A stretch of 64,000 bases of DNA from Debaryomyces hansenii CBS767 (taxonomy: Eukaryota; Ascomycota; Pichiomycetes; Serinales; Debaryomycetaceae), in assembly GCF_000006445.2 (NCBI RefSeq), contig NC_006049.2:62001-126000 (forward strand), written 5' to 3'. The notes beneath the pieces were generated by a model that saw nothing but the letters and a program-made list of their open reading frames with translations, was not told where the DNA came from and did not search any database. The position numbers and the translations under genes were made by a program. Below, in pieces: positions 47,929-57,823 of the stretch (the stretch's first letter is position 1; the number at the start of each line of letters is the position of its first letter).

Positions 47929-49542
47929 ATGTCATTTGTTGGGGTGATAGACTCAGAGAAGAACAAAGTCATATGGTCGAAGGCAATTCTGTCATTAGCT
48001 GCTATATCTGATCACATTAAATTCATCGTTTGTCCTGATTCATTATCTATCTCAGCTGTGAATAATGCAAAAACATCTCATGCAGAAATCGTCTTCAAGA
48101 AGACATTCTTTTACGATTACTCGGTAGATTTTTCAAACATACTACCAGAGGGGTTTGATAATGATCTTGGAGAAGATATAGATGCCGAGATTGATGGTTC
48201 TAAGCTGTCATATTCGTTCGTAGTTAACTCAAAGCATTTGGGTATACTTTTTAAGAACCTCGATGCGGTTGATATTGATTATATATGCTTCAAAATACAT
48301 TGGTCGAGAGAAGCACAGATAAACATGAAATATAAATTGTTGATAGAAATAAAGACCAAAAAGCTAATCATTAAGAAATATCAAACGAGTTACCAGCCGG
48401 TGCTTAAGAATCAGTTAACCGTTTCATCGGTGTACAAACGAGAGTTATACGACCAGCAGTACAAGGAAGGAAGTGGAGCGATAGACGAATGTAATAGGGT
48501 TAACTATATAATGATTGAACAAATCATACCCAAACAATTCTTGGACATGATTCCGGCATCTACTGAGGATTTCAAAATTGAAATCAAAAATGAAAAGATT
48601 CTGTTGAGTGGATATACTAAGCAGATCCAAAAGGACAGGGAGTACTTAAAGCAGCAGATGTCAGTCACAATAGCCTTAACTCTAGAGGAATTGTTAAATA
48701 CAAATCTCACAGCCGAAGCCAATATCGACCAAGCAAGGAAATGCATAAATTTCAGGTTGAGAGATTTCAGAAATTTTATAAACCTAATTACATCAATCAA
48801 CATCCCTACGAATGCGGAGTCTAATCCCGACGAATACCTTAACCTAAATAACATGATTTCAATGTCAAATGAGGATTATTTCGAAATCTTTTTCAAGAAT
48901 CCCGGGGACCCTATTTTGTTTGAATTGCAAAACAATCCCCACATTTTGATACAATACGTCCAGATAACTAATGATGACGAATATGATTTACCAGAGAATT
49001 CTAAAGTCAATGTGAATGGAGCCAAGAACCCCCCAAGCAATCTAGTTCTACATCCACATGTTATCCACAAGATTTCATTACACCCTGACGAAGAAAAGAT
49101 TCCTATAGATGCAAAGTTCTCAACCAGCAGTAAAATTCCAAAAACGAAGCTCTCTATTCCTCAGCAAGTGGGAAAACTACAATCTAATACCGACAATAGT
49201 CTACATACCAATGAATTATTTGTACCAGAAACGGAGAGTCAAACCGCTGCATTTGATTATTCGTCTAATTATGAGAATGAAGATATGATAACATATGGTA
49301 AGAGAATGTCACAAACCGAAAAAGAAACATACAAAAAGCAAAAGACAGAAGAGGGTAACGGTATTGGGATGCTTAATATAGATATGGATACATTGAATAA
49401 TATGATCGACAATAAAGAAAAGGCACAACCCGATAAAAGAATAATAATTAACGAAGATACTGATTATGAATCGGACGAGAATGAAGCAGTAACTTTAGGC
49501 CCCACACAAGGGGCAGATCGTCCAAGATCTATATTTGACTGA
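47929..49542 (+). CDS. DDC1: DNA-damage checkpoint clamp subunit (Rad9/Ddc1 family)
   Basis: A 537-residue protein. Residues ~1-330 form the Rad9-type PCNA-like double domain: NKVIWSKAILSLAAISDHIK, HAEIVFKKTFFYDYSVDFSN, LGILFKNLDAVD and, at the end, FEIFFKNPGDPILFEL. The C-terminal ~200 residues are acidic and disordered, as expected for the tail phosphorylated by Mec1 and bound by Dpb11. It ends DRPRSIFD. With Rad17 and Mec3 it makes the 9-1-1 clamp that activates Mec1 at damaged DNA. Confidence 0.88.
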   Translation: MSFVGVIDSEKNKVIWSKAILSLAAISDHIKFIVCPDSLSISAVNNAKTSHAEIVFKKTFFYDYSVDFSNILPEGFDNDLGEDIDAEIDGSKLSYSFVVNSKHLGILFKNLDAVDIDYICFKIHWSREAQINMKYKLLIEIKTKKLIIKKYQTSYQPVLKNQLTVSSVYKRELYDQQYKEGSGAIDECNRVNYIMIEQIIPKQFLDMIPASTEDFKIEIKNEKILLSGYTKQIQKDREYLKQQMSVTIALTLEELLNTNLTAEANIDQARKCINFRLRDFRNFINLITSINIPTNAESNPDEYLNLNNMISMSNEDYFEIFFKNPGDPILFELQNNPHILIQYVQITNDDEYDLPENSKVNVNGAKNPPSNLVLHPHVIHKISLHPDEEKIPIDAKFSTSSKIPKTKLSIPQQVGKLQSNTDNSLHTNELFVPETESQTAAFDYSSNYENEDMITYGKRMSQTEKETYKKQKTEEGNGIGMLNIDMDTLNNMIDNKEKAQPDKRIIINEDTDYESDENEAVTLGPTQGADRPRSIFD

Positions 49543-49713
49543 ACTACAGAATACCGGGCTATTTATACATTTATATTTCGAAATGGTGTGTAGTATTGAA
49601 TAGTTATATAAGTTAATATAGAATATGCATTATATCAGCTTCGATCCACCTTGAGGCAACAACATGTACTCTAATCTAATCCAAAAGGTATGTAAAAGCA
49701 ACTAAAGGATAAC

Positions 49714-50055
49714 TTATTTGCTTTCAGAACTGGCAATTTTTGGGGTTTCTTCATATTGATTCTTGGCCCATCTAAATCCTTGAGCTAATTGAGCTACTTC
49801 GTTTACGAAATGACAACCAAACAATAAGTAGTTTTGCGGAGTAACAGCCATGGAATACCTCATAAAGACTAACGAATATACGATTAATGAGCCTGTCATT
49901 GGTCCACTAATTAAATCTGCATCTTTTTTCAAGTCCAACATGGCAGCGACAGGGATACCGAAATTGGAGACTGGCCCCCAAAAATGGGTAGTACAAACGT
50001 ATCTCAACGATTGTTTAGAAAATAAAAAATCTGTAAACTTCTTGAAACCTGACAT
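49714..50055 (-). CDS. MPC1: Mitochondrial pyruvate carrier subunit 1
   Basis: A 113-residue protein with the MPC family core: THFWGPVSNFGIPVAAMLDL, KKDADLISGPMT and a second hydrophobic segment SLVFMRYSMAVTPQNYLL, followed by FGCHFVNEVAQLAQGFRW. Mpc1 pairs with Mpc2 or Mpc3 in the inner membrane to import pyruvate. Length is close to the family (109-130 residues). There is no cleavable presequence, as expected. Confidence 0.95.
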   Translation of the reverse strand: MSGFKKFTDFLFSKQSLRYVCTTHFWGPVSNFGIPVAAMLDLKKDADLISGPMTGSLIVYSLVFMRYSMAVTPQNYLLFGCHFVNEVAQLAQGFRWAKNQYEETPKIASSESK

Positions 50056-50164
50056 TATTCTATATCTTAAGCAATAATCTATATCTAATTTAGTATTATG
50101 TAGGTTGATTAAGCGTGAACTTGTAAGCCGGTTTTTTGGTATCCGAAGATTTCGATCAACGCGG

Positions 50165-50170
50165 CACGTG
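50165..50170. promoter_or_regulatory. CACGTG box upstream of MPC1
   Basis: GGCACGTGAT, with ATCACGTG on the minus strand matching the RTCACGTG consensus of Cbf1. It is 110 bp upstream of the MPC1 ATG. Confidence 0.4.
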
Positions 50171-50249
50171 ATTTTACAAGAAGCCGATATGTTATACCTA
50201 TACTAGGCTTTTTATATTTACTTATATAAAGCTAGCTACATGTTAATGC

Positions 50250-53135
50250 TTAGAATGCGTCCGGATTAAATTCTTCACTTTCATCAATACCTAATTTCTT
50301 CTCTTGGGAATCATCGTTAGAAAAGCTTTGCAGTTGTGTGGGATAAATGGTATCGTTCAATGTTTGACCAGAATTACCTGATAAGTTTGGCAGATGCGAA
50401 AAGTTTAAGGACTGCTGTCGCATATCAAGGAAATGATAGGAATCAGACATAGTGGGGGGCTGCTGCTGTACCGAAGATACATTCAGTTGGGGAGGTTGAG
50501 ACAGAGTTGAAGTTGATTTGGATGGGTACGAAGAGTCGTTACTCCAAATGTCGTTAAAAGGTGCGTCTGCCGGCAAGTTGAAGTCATCAACAAGCATATT
50601 AGGAGCTACTTGTGAAGCATATAGTGGCTGAGGATGTTTTGGCTGTTCAGGATTGTTTGATAAAGCCGATTCATTGGAGTCAGGACCACCATTTCTGGAA
50701 TCCTTTTCTTTAAAACTAGATATCTGTGGGTTTTCATCATCACTAGGGGAACTGAGGTGATAAGGCAAATTATCAGGATTTGTTATCCAGAACGGATCAC
50801 GTAGGTTAAAGCCGTGAAAGTCGGATTCAGGATTGTGGCCCAAGTTGATTTGACTTTGCAATTCATCTAGATCACTCTCAAATTTCTGGCGATCGTGTTC
50901 AATCTTCATACTTCGTTTATGGCGTATCTTTCCAATGTGCTCAAGGTTCATACGAATCAAATGAGTTATATTTGAAGACCAAAGCTTATTATTGTAATTT
51001 GCCATTTTCGCAAAATTAGACTCAAGTTTCATCAAAATATTCAAACTTTCAAATAATTTGTTCAAGAACTCAGAATAATTAATATCTTCACTATTTGCAG
51101 ATTCATCATATTCAACAAAGTCCTTGAATTTGTAATGCAAAAATGTGAATAAAACTAGCATACCTTGATAAATAAATGAATTTAAGAATGGGAAATATAC
51201 TCTTAATAATTTTCCAAAATTAGGTTTTTTCAAATGTTCAAATTCATTGTCTTTATATTTGTGACCAAATTGCTTCAAGAATGAATTTATGAAATAAATC
51301 GTGCAATCCAAATACTTGTTGATGGAGTCATGTAACAATCTAACAACCATAATAGTGTCCTTCGGATCCTCAAACTCAACAATGAACGGCTGAAATAACT
51401 TAGCTCTGTTTATGTAGAAAGTAATCAAATCAACTAACAAGTTTGTCTTGTCCACTATAAATGTTAGTTCTTCATTTTTCATATATTTGGAATCATCATC
51501 CATCGAGTCTATATTTCGATCATCAACTAAATTATCATTGTCATATAGCTTATCATTTATAAACCATTTCATAAGGTCAATTTCCTCTTTAAATTTTGTG
51601 TCCAATTCTAATAAATCTCTAATAGTAAAATCTGTCATAAAGTTTTCAATCAACATCATATTTGAAAGCTTAAGACATTCGCTTAGTCCGATTTTAAGAG
51701 CAATTAACATTTGACACTTTGTTAAATCCTGTTTAGAATGACCAGGATCAGAGACATTTAATATCTGCGAATTGACGTGTATGGAAATAGGGTTTGGTCT
51801 ACCCAACACAGAACATATTTGGCCACTAATATTCTTCAATGCGAACCAAACTTTGTAACGCGTTATGTCTTCGGCTTTCTCTTTCAGAGGTTGTTCATCT
51901 AATAAACTAAACTTACCCATCACATGTAACCCAATAGAATACGATATCGAGCATGTATGAAACATCATTGACCAACTTTCTTCATATCTTTGTTCAATAA
52001 AGTGCCATTCTGTACATAATATATATGATTGAATTGTAGCGATAGCTTCATTGATTAAGTTGTGTCTTATCTTTTCAAACTTATGGTACAAAATATCAGT
52101 CAAGCGATCTTTAACTTGTTTAAATTTAGTAGTCTGAGATTCAACATTGTCCAATAAATTAATATCAATGAACTCTTTAGGGGTAAGTCTTTGGATCAGT
52201 AGCAATAAAATCATTATAAGTAATAATAGATCATCATCATTCTCCCATTCATTGTCATTCATGTCATCATAATTGTTTAGAAAGTCAACTATTTGTTGCT
52301 TAGAGATAAATGTCTTATAAACCGGATGATAGCTGAAAAAAAAATCCACCAAGTTACATATTATCTTGAAGTTTAATTCTTCAAGTTTTGTATTAGAATG
52401 CTTTCTTGGTCCAATAATAGCGTCGAGGCCTAATAAATATGGCAATGGTTTCTTCAATAATGATTTTTTGATCAAGTCTTGATTGGCTTGGCTAGAAAAT
52501 GATTCATTTATTTGTAACAGGTCATTCGAACTCGGTTTTCTGGACTTAAGTCCCATTCCCTCATCTTTAATATCCTTTTTTTCATCATTATCGTTGCTCA
52601 CTTCTTTATCGAGATTCTCAATCATATAATTCGAAGACTGTGGTCCGTAATATTTATCTCCCAATTCGGACGTTTCTCCGCTTACAGGAATAGGTTCCTT
52701 CAGCTTAAACGACTCCTGCGACTTATCATTACTATTACTAGAACGACGGTACTTATTTAACTGGGTGAGTAACAGCTGGTATTTTTTCTTCAATTTATTA
52801 TGCTCTTCTGAAATAGAACTCTTTTCTGTCTGTAAATAATCAACTTCTTCAACTAGCGTCAGTAATTTCCTCGAACGTGAGTTTACCAGCTGATTACTCA
52901 TGTAATCGGATTCTGAGTTACTATTTTCGACACTGACATTTGAACTCGAATGCCCACTATGCCCACTCCAAGCCAGATTATCCAACTCATCTTCATTAAT
53001 CTTTATATTACGAAATGTGCTTGGAAAATTACAACAAATCAGTCTCTTCTCACACTGATTACAAGGTCTAACTTTGTTACATTTGATTTTCTTCCGACGA
53101 CACGAAATACATGATATTGGGAAGACTTCATTCAT
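50250..53135 (-). CDS. Zn2Cys6 transcription factor, copy A (tandem paralogue)
   Basis: A 961-residue fungal zinc-cluster factor. The N-terminal cluster, residues ~10-36 (CISCRRKKIKC then PCNQCEKR), binds DNA as a dimer; a coiled-coil stretch (about residues 85-125) follows. A middle homology region spans residues ~225-660, centred on YILCTEWHFIEQRYEESWSM, the strongest block shared with copy B. The C-terminus is polar, Pro/Ser/Gln-rich and acidic, ending in a likely activation region (NDDSQEKKLGIDESEEF). No function is assigned. It is the left half of an old tandem duplication with the factor at 55172-57823 and a SEC59 fragment between. Confidence 0.92.
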   Translation of the reverse strand: MNEVFPISCISCRRKKIKCNKVRPCNQCEKRLICCNFPSTFRNIKINEDELDNLAWSGHSGHSSSNVSVENSNSESDYMSNQLVNSRSRKLLTLVEEVDYLQTEKSSISEEHNKLKKKYQLLLTQLNKYRRSSNSNDKSQESFKLKEPIPVSGETSELGDKYYGPQSSNYMIENLDKEVSNDNDEKKDIKDEGMGLKSRKPSSNDLLQINESFSSQANQDLIKKSLLKKPLPYLLGLDAIIGPRKHSNTKLEELNFKIICNLVDFFFSYHPVYKTFISKQQIVDFLNNYDDMNDNEWENDDDLLLLIMILLLLIQRLTPKEFIDINLLDNVESQTTKFKQVKDRLTDILYHKFEKIRHNLINEAIATIQSYILCTEWHFIEQRYEESWSMMFHTCSISYSIGLHVMGKFSLLDEQPLKEKAEDITRYKVWFALKNISGQICSVLGRPNPISIHVNSQILNVSDPGHSKQDLTKCQMLIALKIGLSECLKLSNMMLIENFMTDFTIRDLLELDTKFKEEIDLMKWFINDKLYDNDNLVDDRNIDSMDDDSKYMKNEELTFIVDKTNLLVDLITFYINRAKLFQPFIVEFEDPKDTIMVVRLLHDSINKYLDCTIYFINSFLKQFGHKYKDNEFEHLKKPNFGKLLRVYFPFLNSFIYQGMLVLFTFLHYKFKDFVEYDESANSEDINYSEFLNKLFESLNILMKLESNFAKMANYNNKLWSSNITHLIRMNLEHIGKIRHKRSMKIEHDRQKFESDLDELQSQINLGHNPESDFHGFNLRDPFWITNPDNLPYHLSSPSDDENPQISSFKEKDSRNGGPDSNESALSNNPEQPKHPQPLYASQVAPNMLVDDFNLPADAPFNDIWSNDSSYPSKSTSTLSQPPQLNVSSVQQQPPTMSDSYHFLDMRQQSLNFSHLPNLSGNSGQTLNDTIYPTQLQSFSNDDSQEKKLGIDESEEFNPDAF

Positions 53136-53216
53136 TTTGTCAATGTACCCTAATCGACCCTTATCCGCTTCTTATCTAACAGTTTCTACTACAGAATTTT
53201 CTTCGACTGTATTTCT

Positions 53217-53253
53217 TTGAAACTCTTTGAAATTCCTTGAAATTCCTTGAAAG
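53217..53253. repeat. 10-nt tandem repeat TTGAAATTCC upstream of copy A
   Basis: Four consecutive decamers beginning TTGAAA (two identical TTGAAATTCC, one TTGAAACTCT, one TTGAAAGGTT), 82 bp upstream of the ATG. GAA and TTC triplets are spaced by one base, not two, so it is not a canonical heat-shock element. Confidence 0.65.
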
Positions 53254-54743
53254 GTTAGTTAAATTCTTAAAGATGCAAAATGCACTATAGTTGGTATTCG
53301 ATGTATATTCTATATATGTTTTCTGTACATTGAATATCATTGATAGAAGAGCCACCATATAATCCCCCAATATGGTTCTATGTACCGGACGAGAAGCTCT
53401 TTTCATATGCGGAGTTCCGTAGGTCGTGATGCAATTAGTCGACAGAACAAGATGCCAGTATAAAACAATTAGCCGTTGCTAACGCCCTTTACATGACCTA
53501 CTAGCATGCATGCACTATATTTTATCGCTGAGCACTCCTATTAAAAAAAATAATAATCTAGAGTACGTTGACATGCAATAATCAATTTATTTTCGGATAA
53601 GGTGCAGTATGAGTCGTATGTAGTATGTATTAGATATAATCGTAACAAAGAATCGAGGGTTGTCTACGTAGAAAATTAGGGTCAGAGCCGGGGATTAAAT
53701 ATAGAGATCTGGCTATTTTTTTTTATATGCTTTATATATCATCTTATTTTATAAAGAACCCACAACAAGCATCTGGATTTGATAAGCGTTCAGTTATGGT
53801 ACCGGCCTGAAGTAGACTACAATTACCAGGGATGGCATAGGAATATAGAGAATCTAAGAGTATACTGACATACTACAGAGATAATGAAATACAGACTGCG
53901 CGACTTGGGATGGGGCGATGAATAATGAAGTATATATACAAAACATTATTATTAAATCATTCAAAACAACTAAAAGTATTGCAACAATAGGGGGTCTGAA
54001 TAGGTGGATATAGCAATATTTTTAATGGGTGTGTGTAGAAGTGACAGACAAATCTGTTTTGCCGATGTTTATTTTAGCTATTTATCATATATTCTTGGGT
54101 TATACTTGAGATCATGTAACTTTCAATCTAGTTATGGGGTTACATCATACTAATACATTTATTGTCTTAAGTTTAAAACACCTAAATTAATTTCATGAAC
54201 AAAAGCAATAACCAAGATAATAAGAAAATAGCCAAAATAGATAATCCATAAAGACCATTAGACTAAGCACTTACAACTTAAGGTATAATAGAAAATATTC
54301 CTAAATCAAAAATAATAAAATGGCAACTAAAATGAATAGAACAAACTGCATCTCTAAACAAGATTGTCAACTTCAGATGGTAACCATTTTAGATTATTAT
54401 ACGCATTCTCGGACTTTTGGATATTTGGGGAATTTATGAACCATGAGCTTTATCTCTTCCACCTTGTATGCATGTAAGTAATTATGAGTTGCTTAGAAGT
54501 GATGCGTATGCCAATGTCATAATAGAGAAGAACATTTGCGAAAGACGAAGATTATATGTGAAATGTTCTTCGAAATGGAGGAGGTTTTCGGTTTATATGT
54601 ATGTGCTAAGATGAAAAATAAACCCAATATTCATCGAAAATTCACGAAATAAAGCATGTTCGTCCCGAGTTTGAAATTTGCAAGGAAGTAGGATGGACAA
54701 GTCTATTAAAAGACAAGGAAAATAACTGATGATTTTGCCAAAG

Positions 54744-54935
54744 GCTAGTAATGCGATGTATATGAGATTAAGCACAATAAGTTATCGTTCAAATTGTTGA
54801 CGTTCTCTTACTCATTCATCACCAAGGATATAGTGGTCAAGTATGGTTTCCCTGTTGTAAATATGGTGCGTTAAAATGTATTTGATGACAAAATGACCCA
54901 AATTTCCAGAAGTAGTTAAGGAACCAGTTAGTGGA
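54744..54935 (-). pseudogene. Relic of a SEC59 3' end
   Basis: Read on the minus strand, this stretch aligns with the last ~65 codons of the intact SEC59 at 58709-60538. The relic has VIKYILTHHIYNRET where SEC59 has VDKYILTQHVHNWEN, then NNLNDNLL where SEC59 has SNLNDNFL. An in-frame TGA lies at 54812-54814, and single-base indels shift the frame, after which IYIALLA parallels MYISLQA. No intact SEC59 sequence continues 5' of about 54935. This is a non-functional remnant of a duplicated SEC59. Alignment was by eye. Confidence 0.8.
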
Positions 54936-55008
54936 CAATTTCAAGATTCCATTATTTCAGGACGCTGACATCTAAAATTCGATTTCAGGATTCTGTTTTT
55001 CTAGCTTT

Positions 55009-55171
55009 CTAGGTGTCTTTGAACACGTTCATATCAAGTTTTGAATCTCCAATGTCATTCAAATTCTTTTGTAGGGAGTCATCATTAGGGAACGCCTGTA
55101 GTCGTCTTGTATCATCCAATTACCGGTAAAGTGGTTCAAATTATTCGATAAATTTGGTTCTTGCGAAATAT
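55009..55171 (-). pseudogene. Degenerate coding tail of zinc-cluster factor copy B
   Basis: Beyond the copy B stop at 55172-55174, homology to the last ~50 residues of copy A continues in shifted frames. EPNLSNN parallels copy A LPNLSGN; then LQAFPNDDSLQKNL parallels LQSFSNDDSQEKKL. The likely ancestral stop is TAG at 55009-55011. A deletion of about four bases just after the QQ codons creates the present early stop, and at least one more indel follows. Confidence 0.78.
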
Positions 55172-57823
55172 TTACTGCTGTGATATATCAAGATCATAAG
55201 AATCAGGCATGGTAGATTGCTGCTGCTGCTGCCCCTGTGCAGACGATAAACTCTCTTGCGGAAGCTGAGACATACATGAAGTTGATTTCGATGGGTACGA
55301 AGAATTACTCCAACTGTCGCCAAAAGGTGCACCTCCCTGTGTATCAAAATCATCAACTAGAATATTAGAAGATACTTGGGATAGACGGAATGGCTGAGGC
55401 TGTCTTGGGTAATCTGGATAACTTGAGAGAGCCACCATTTCGGGCATGAGGTTTCTCAACCTTGATGATGGTTTGTCTTCATCGCTTGGAGAAGCAAGAT
55501 GATAAGGTAAATTATCTGGACATGTTAACCAAAATGGATAGTGTATATTGAAACTATGAAGCTCGGATTCAGGAATGCAGCCTAAGTTGATTTGATTCTG
55601 CAATTCATTTACTTCATTTTGAAATTTCTCACGATCGATTTGAATCTTTGTAATTTGCTTTTTACGGATATTTTCAATATGTGCTATATCCAAATGAATC
55701 AAGTCAGTTATATTCGAAGACCAAAGCTTGTTATGATTACACTTAATCCCTGCAAAATTATATTCAAGTTTCAGTAAGGTATTTAAGTCTTGGCCTACTT
55801 TGTTTAAAAATTCAGAATAATTTGTGTTCTTCCCATCGTCTTCACATTCAATAAAGTCCTTGTTTTTGTAATGCAAAACCGTGAAAATCACTAACATACC
55901 TTGGTATATAAACGAATGCAAAAATGGATAGTGGGATTTTAATACCTTCCTGAAAGCTTTTATTTTCAAATACCTAAAGTTGGCTTCTTCATATTTCAAA
56001 TTAAATTTATTTAAAAATGAATTTACAAAATAAATCAAATAATCCAAAAACTGATTGATAGATTCCTGCAACAACTCAATAACCGTAGTACTGTTGTTTG
56101 AATCCTGAAACTTAAGAATAAACGGCTGAAATAATTTAGCCCTGTTTATATAAAAAGTGATTAAATCAACTAATAAGGTTCCCTTATTCACTAAAAACCA
56201 CTGGTTTTCGGTTCTGTCGTCGTTGGAATCTTCATCCATTAAATCGGTTTCCAGATCATCAAATAAACCCTCACTATCATATAATTTATCATTAAGAAGT
56301 ACTTTCACTAGATGAATATCCTTTTTGAATTTAGAATCTAATCGTAATAATTCATCTATACTAATGTCTTTCATAAGATTTTCAATCAACATGGTATTTG
56401 AAAGTTTAAGATATTCGCTAAGCCCAACTTTAAGGGACACTAGCATTTTGTCTTTTTCAATTTCCAGCCAAAAATAATTCGGAGTAGAAGCTGTTAGCAT
56501 CGGCGAGTCAACATGTAATGAAATGGGACTTGGTCTCCCTAAAATCGAACTTATTTGGCCACTAATATTTTTTAATGCATACCAGACCCTACAACGTCGT
56601 ATTTCTTCGTCTTTTTCTTTCAGATCCCTTTTACCCATCATTCCAAACTTGCCCATAACATGTAACCCAATAGAATACGATATCGAGCAAGTGTGAAACA
56701 TCATTGACCAACTTTCTTCATATCTTTGTTCAATAAAGTGCCATTCTGTACATAATATATATGATTGAATTGTAGTGATAGCTTCAATGATCAAACTATG
56801 CCTTATCATTTCAAAATTATGGTGCAAAATATCAGATAAATGAAGTTTAATTTCCTCAAACTGGCTAACTTGACTATCATCATTATCCAATAAATCGATT
56901 GCAACAAGGTCCTTAGAAGTAACCCTTTGAATCAGTAACAATAAAATCATGGTGAGTAATAACAATTCATCATCATTCTCCCATTCATTGTTCTTTATAT
57001 TATCATAATTATTTAAAAAGTCAACTATTTGTTGCTTAGAGATGAACGTCTTGTAATCCGGATGATAGTTGAAAAAAAAATCCACCAAATTACATATTAT
57101 ATGAAAATTCAATTTGTCATAGTTGGAAAGATCTCTAGATCCAATAATAGCATCGAGACCTACTAAATATGGCAATGGTTTCTTCAATAACGATTTTTTA
57201 ATCAAATCTTGGTTACTTTCAGAAGTAGACTGTGATCGTCCCAAATCTCTTGACGTCGGGTTTTGTTGCGGAGAGTCTGTTTTCTTATTCTTATTTGCAT
57301 CCATTTTTTCATCGTTTGTGCTGTCCACATCCATTTTCTTTATAATACAACTAGATGACAAAGGTACATAATATTTAGCACCCAATTCAGTAGTTTCTCT
57401 ATTTATGGGCATGGTAACCTTTTCCTCGAATGATTCCGGTAATTTATCGCTACAATCGTTAGCTTCACAGTACATACGGAATTGTGTGAGCAAATCCTGG
57501 TATTTATTCTTCAATTTAAGATGTTCATCTGCAAGGGCCGGTATTTCTGTTTTCAAAGTCTCCTGCGGTTTCCTCGATGATTGCAAGTCTGGCGGTCGAC
57601 TACCCTTTAAGTCAAGATTCAAATTACTCTCGTCCTTGATTTCTGTACTGGCATCATAACCCGACGTTTCCAACTCTTCTTCATTAATCCTAATATTCCG
57701 AAATGTTGATGGAAAATTACAGAGGATCTGTCTCTTCTCGCATTGATTACATGGTTTCACTTTATTACACTTGATCTTTTTCCGGCGACATGAAATGCAT
57801 GATAGAGGGAAAACTTCACTCAT
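55172..57823 (-). CDS. Zn2Cys6 transcription factor, copy B (C-terminally truncated)
   Basis: From the ATG at 57823 (MSEVFPLSCISCRRKK) the protein has 883 residues. The Zn cluster (residues ~9-36) and its flank FPSTFRNIRINEEELE are nearly identical to copy A, as is the middle block around CTEWHFIEQRYEESWSMMFH. The N-terminal linker and C-terminal region have diverged. The coding region now stops after LDISQQ, about 50 residues short of copy A. DNA-binding specificity may be shared, while activation could differ because the acidic end is lost. A Gln run (QGQQQQQS) lies near the C-terminus. Function unassigned. Confidence 0.9.
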   Translation of the reverse strand: MSEVFPLSCISCRRKKIKCNKVKPCNQCEKRQILCNFPSTFRNIRINEEELETSGYDASTEIKDESNLNLDLKGSRPPDLQSSRKPQETLKTEIPALADEHLKLKNKYQDLLTQFRMYCEANDCSDKLPESFEEKVTMPINRETTELGAKYYVPLSSSCIIKKMDVDSTNDEKMDANKNKKTDSPQQNPTSRDLGRSQSTSESNQDLIKKSLLKKPLPYLVGLDAIIGSRDLSNYDKLNFHIICNLVDFFFNYHPDYKTFISKQQIVDFLNNYDNIKNNEWENDDELLLLTMILLLLIQRVTSKDLVAIDLLDNDDSQVSQFEEIKLHLSDILHHNFEMIRHSLIIEAITTIQSYILCTEWHFIEQRYEESWSMMFHTCSISYSIGLHVMGKFGMMGKRDLKEKDEEIRRCRVWYALKNISGQISSILGRPSPISLHVDSPMLTASTPNYFWLEIEKDKMLVSLKVGLSEYLKLSNTMLIENLMKDISIDELLRLDSKFKKDIHLVKVLLNDKLYDSEGLFDDLETDLMDEDSNDDRTENQWFLVNKGTLLVDLITFYINRAKLFQPFILKFQDSNNSTTVIELLQESINQFLDYLIYFVNSFLNKFNLKYEEANFRYLKIKAFRKVLKSHYPFLHSFIYQGMLVIFTVLHYKNKDFIECEDDGKNTNYSEFLNKVGQDLNTLLKLEYNFAGIKCNHNKLWSSNITDLIHLDIAHIENIRKKQITKIQIDREKFQNEVNELQNQINLGCIPESELHSFNIHYPFWLTCPDNLPYHLASPSDEDKPSSRLRNLMPEMVALSSYPDYPRQPQPFRLSQVSSNILVDDFDTQGGAPFGDSWSNSSYPSKSTSCMSQLPQESLSSAQGQQQQQSTMPDSYDLDISQQ

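Larger units (their letters stand above)
53136..55171. other. 2.0-kb region between the paralogous factors, with gene relics
   Basis: It contains a four-unit TTGAAATTCC repeat (53217-53253), a perfect 11-bp inverted repeat (54527-54571), the SEC59 relic (54744-54935) and the degraded coding tail of copy B (55009-55171). The central AT-rich part, about 53.4-54.5 kb, shows nothing else. Confidence 0.65.

Noticed and set aside
53217..53253. Heat-shock element reading of the TTGAAATTCC repeats
   Set aside because: GAA and TTC are one base apart rather than two, so the pattern does not fit nGAAnnTTCn.
53176..53406. 76-codon minus-strand frame upstream of factor A
   Set aside because: It is largely made from the TTGAAATTCC repeat and promoter sequence.
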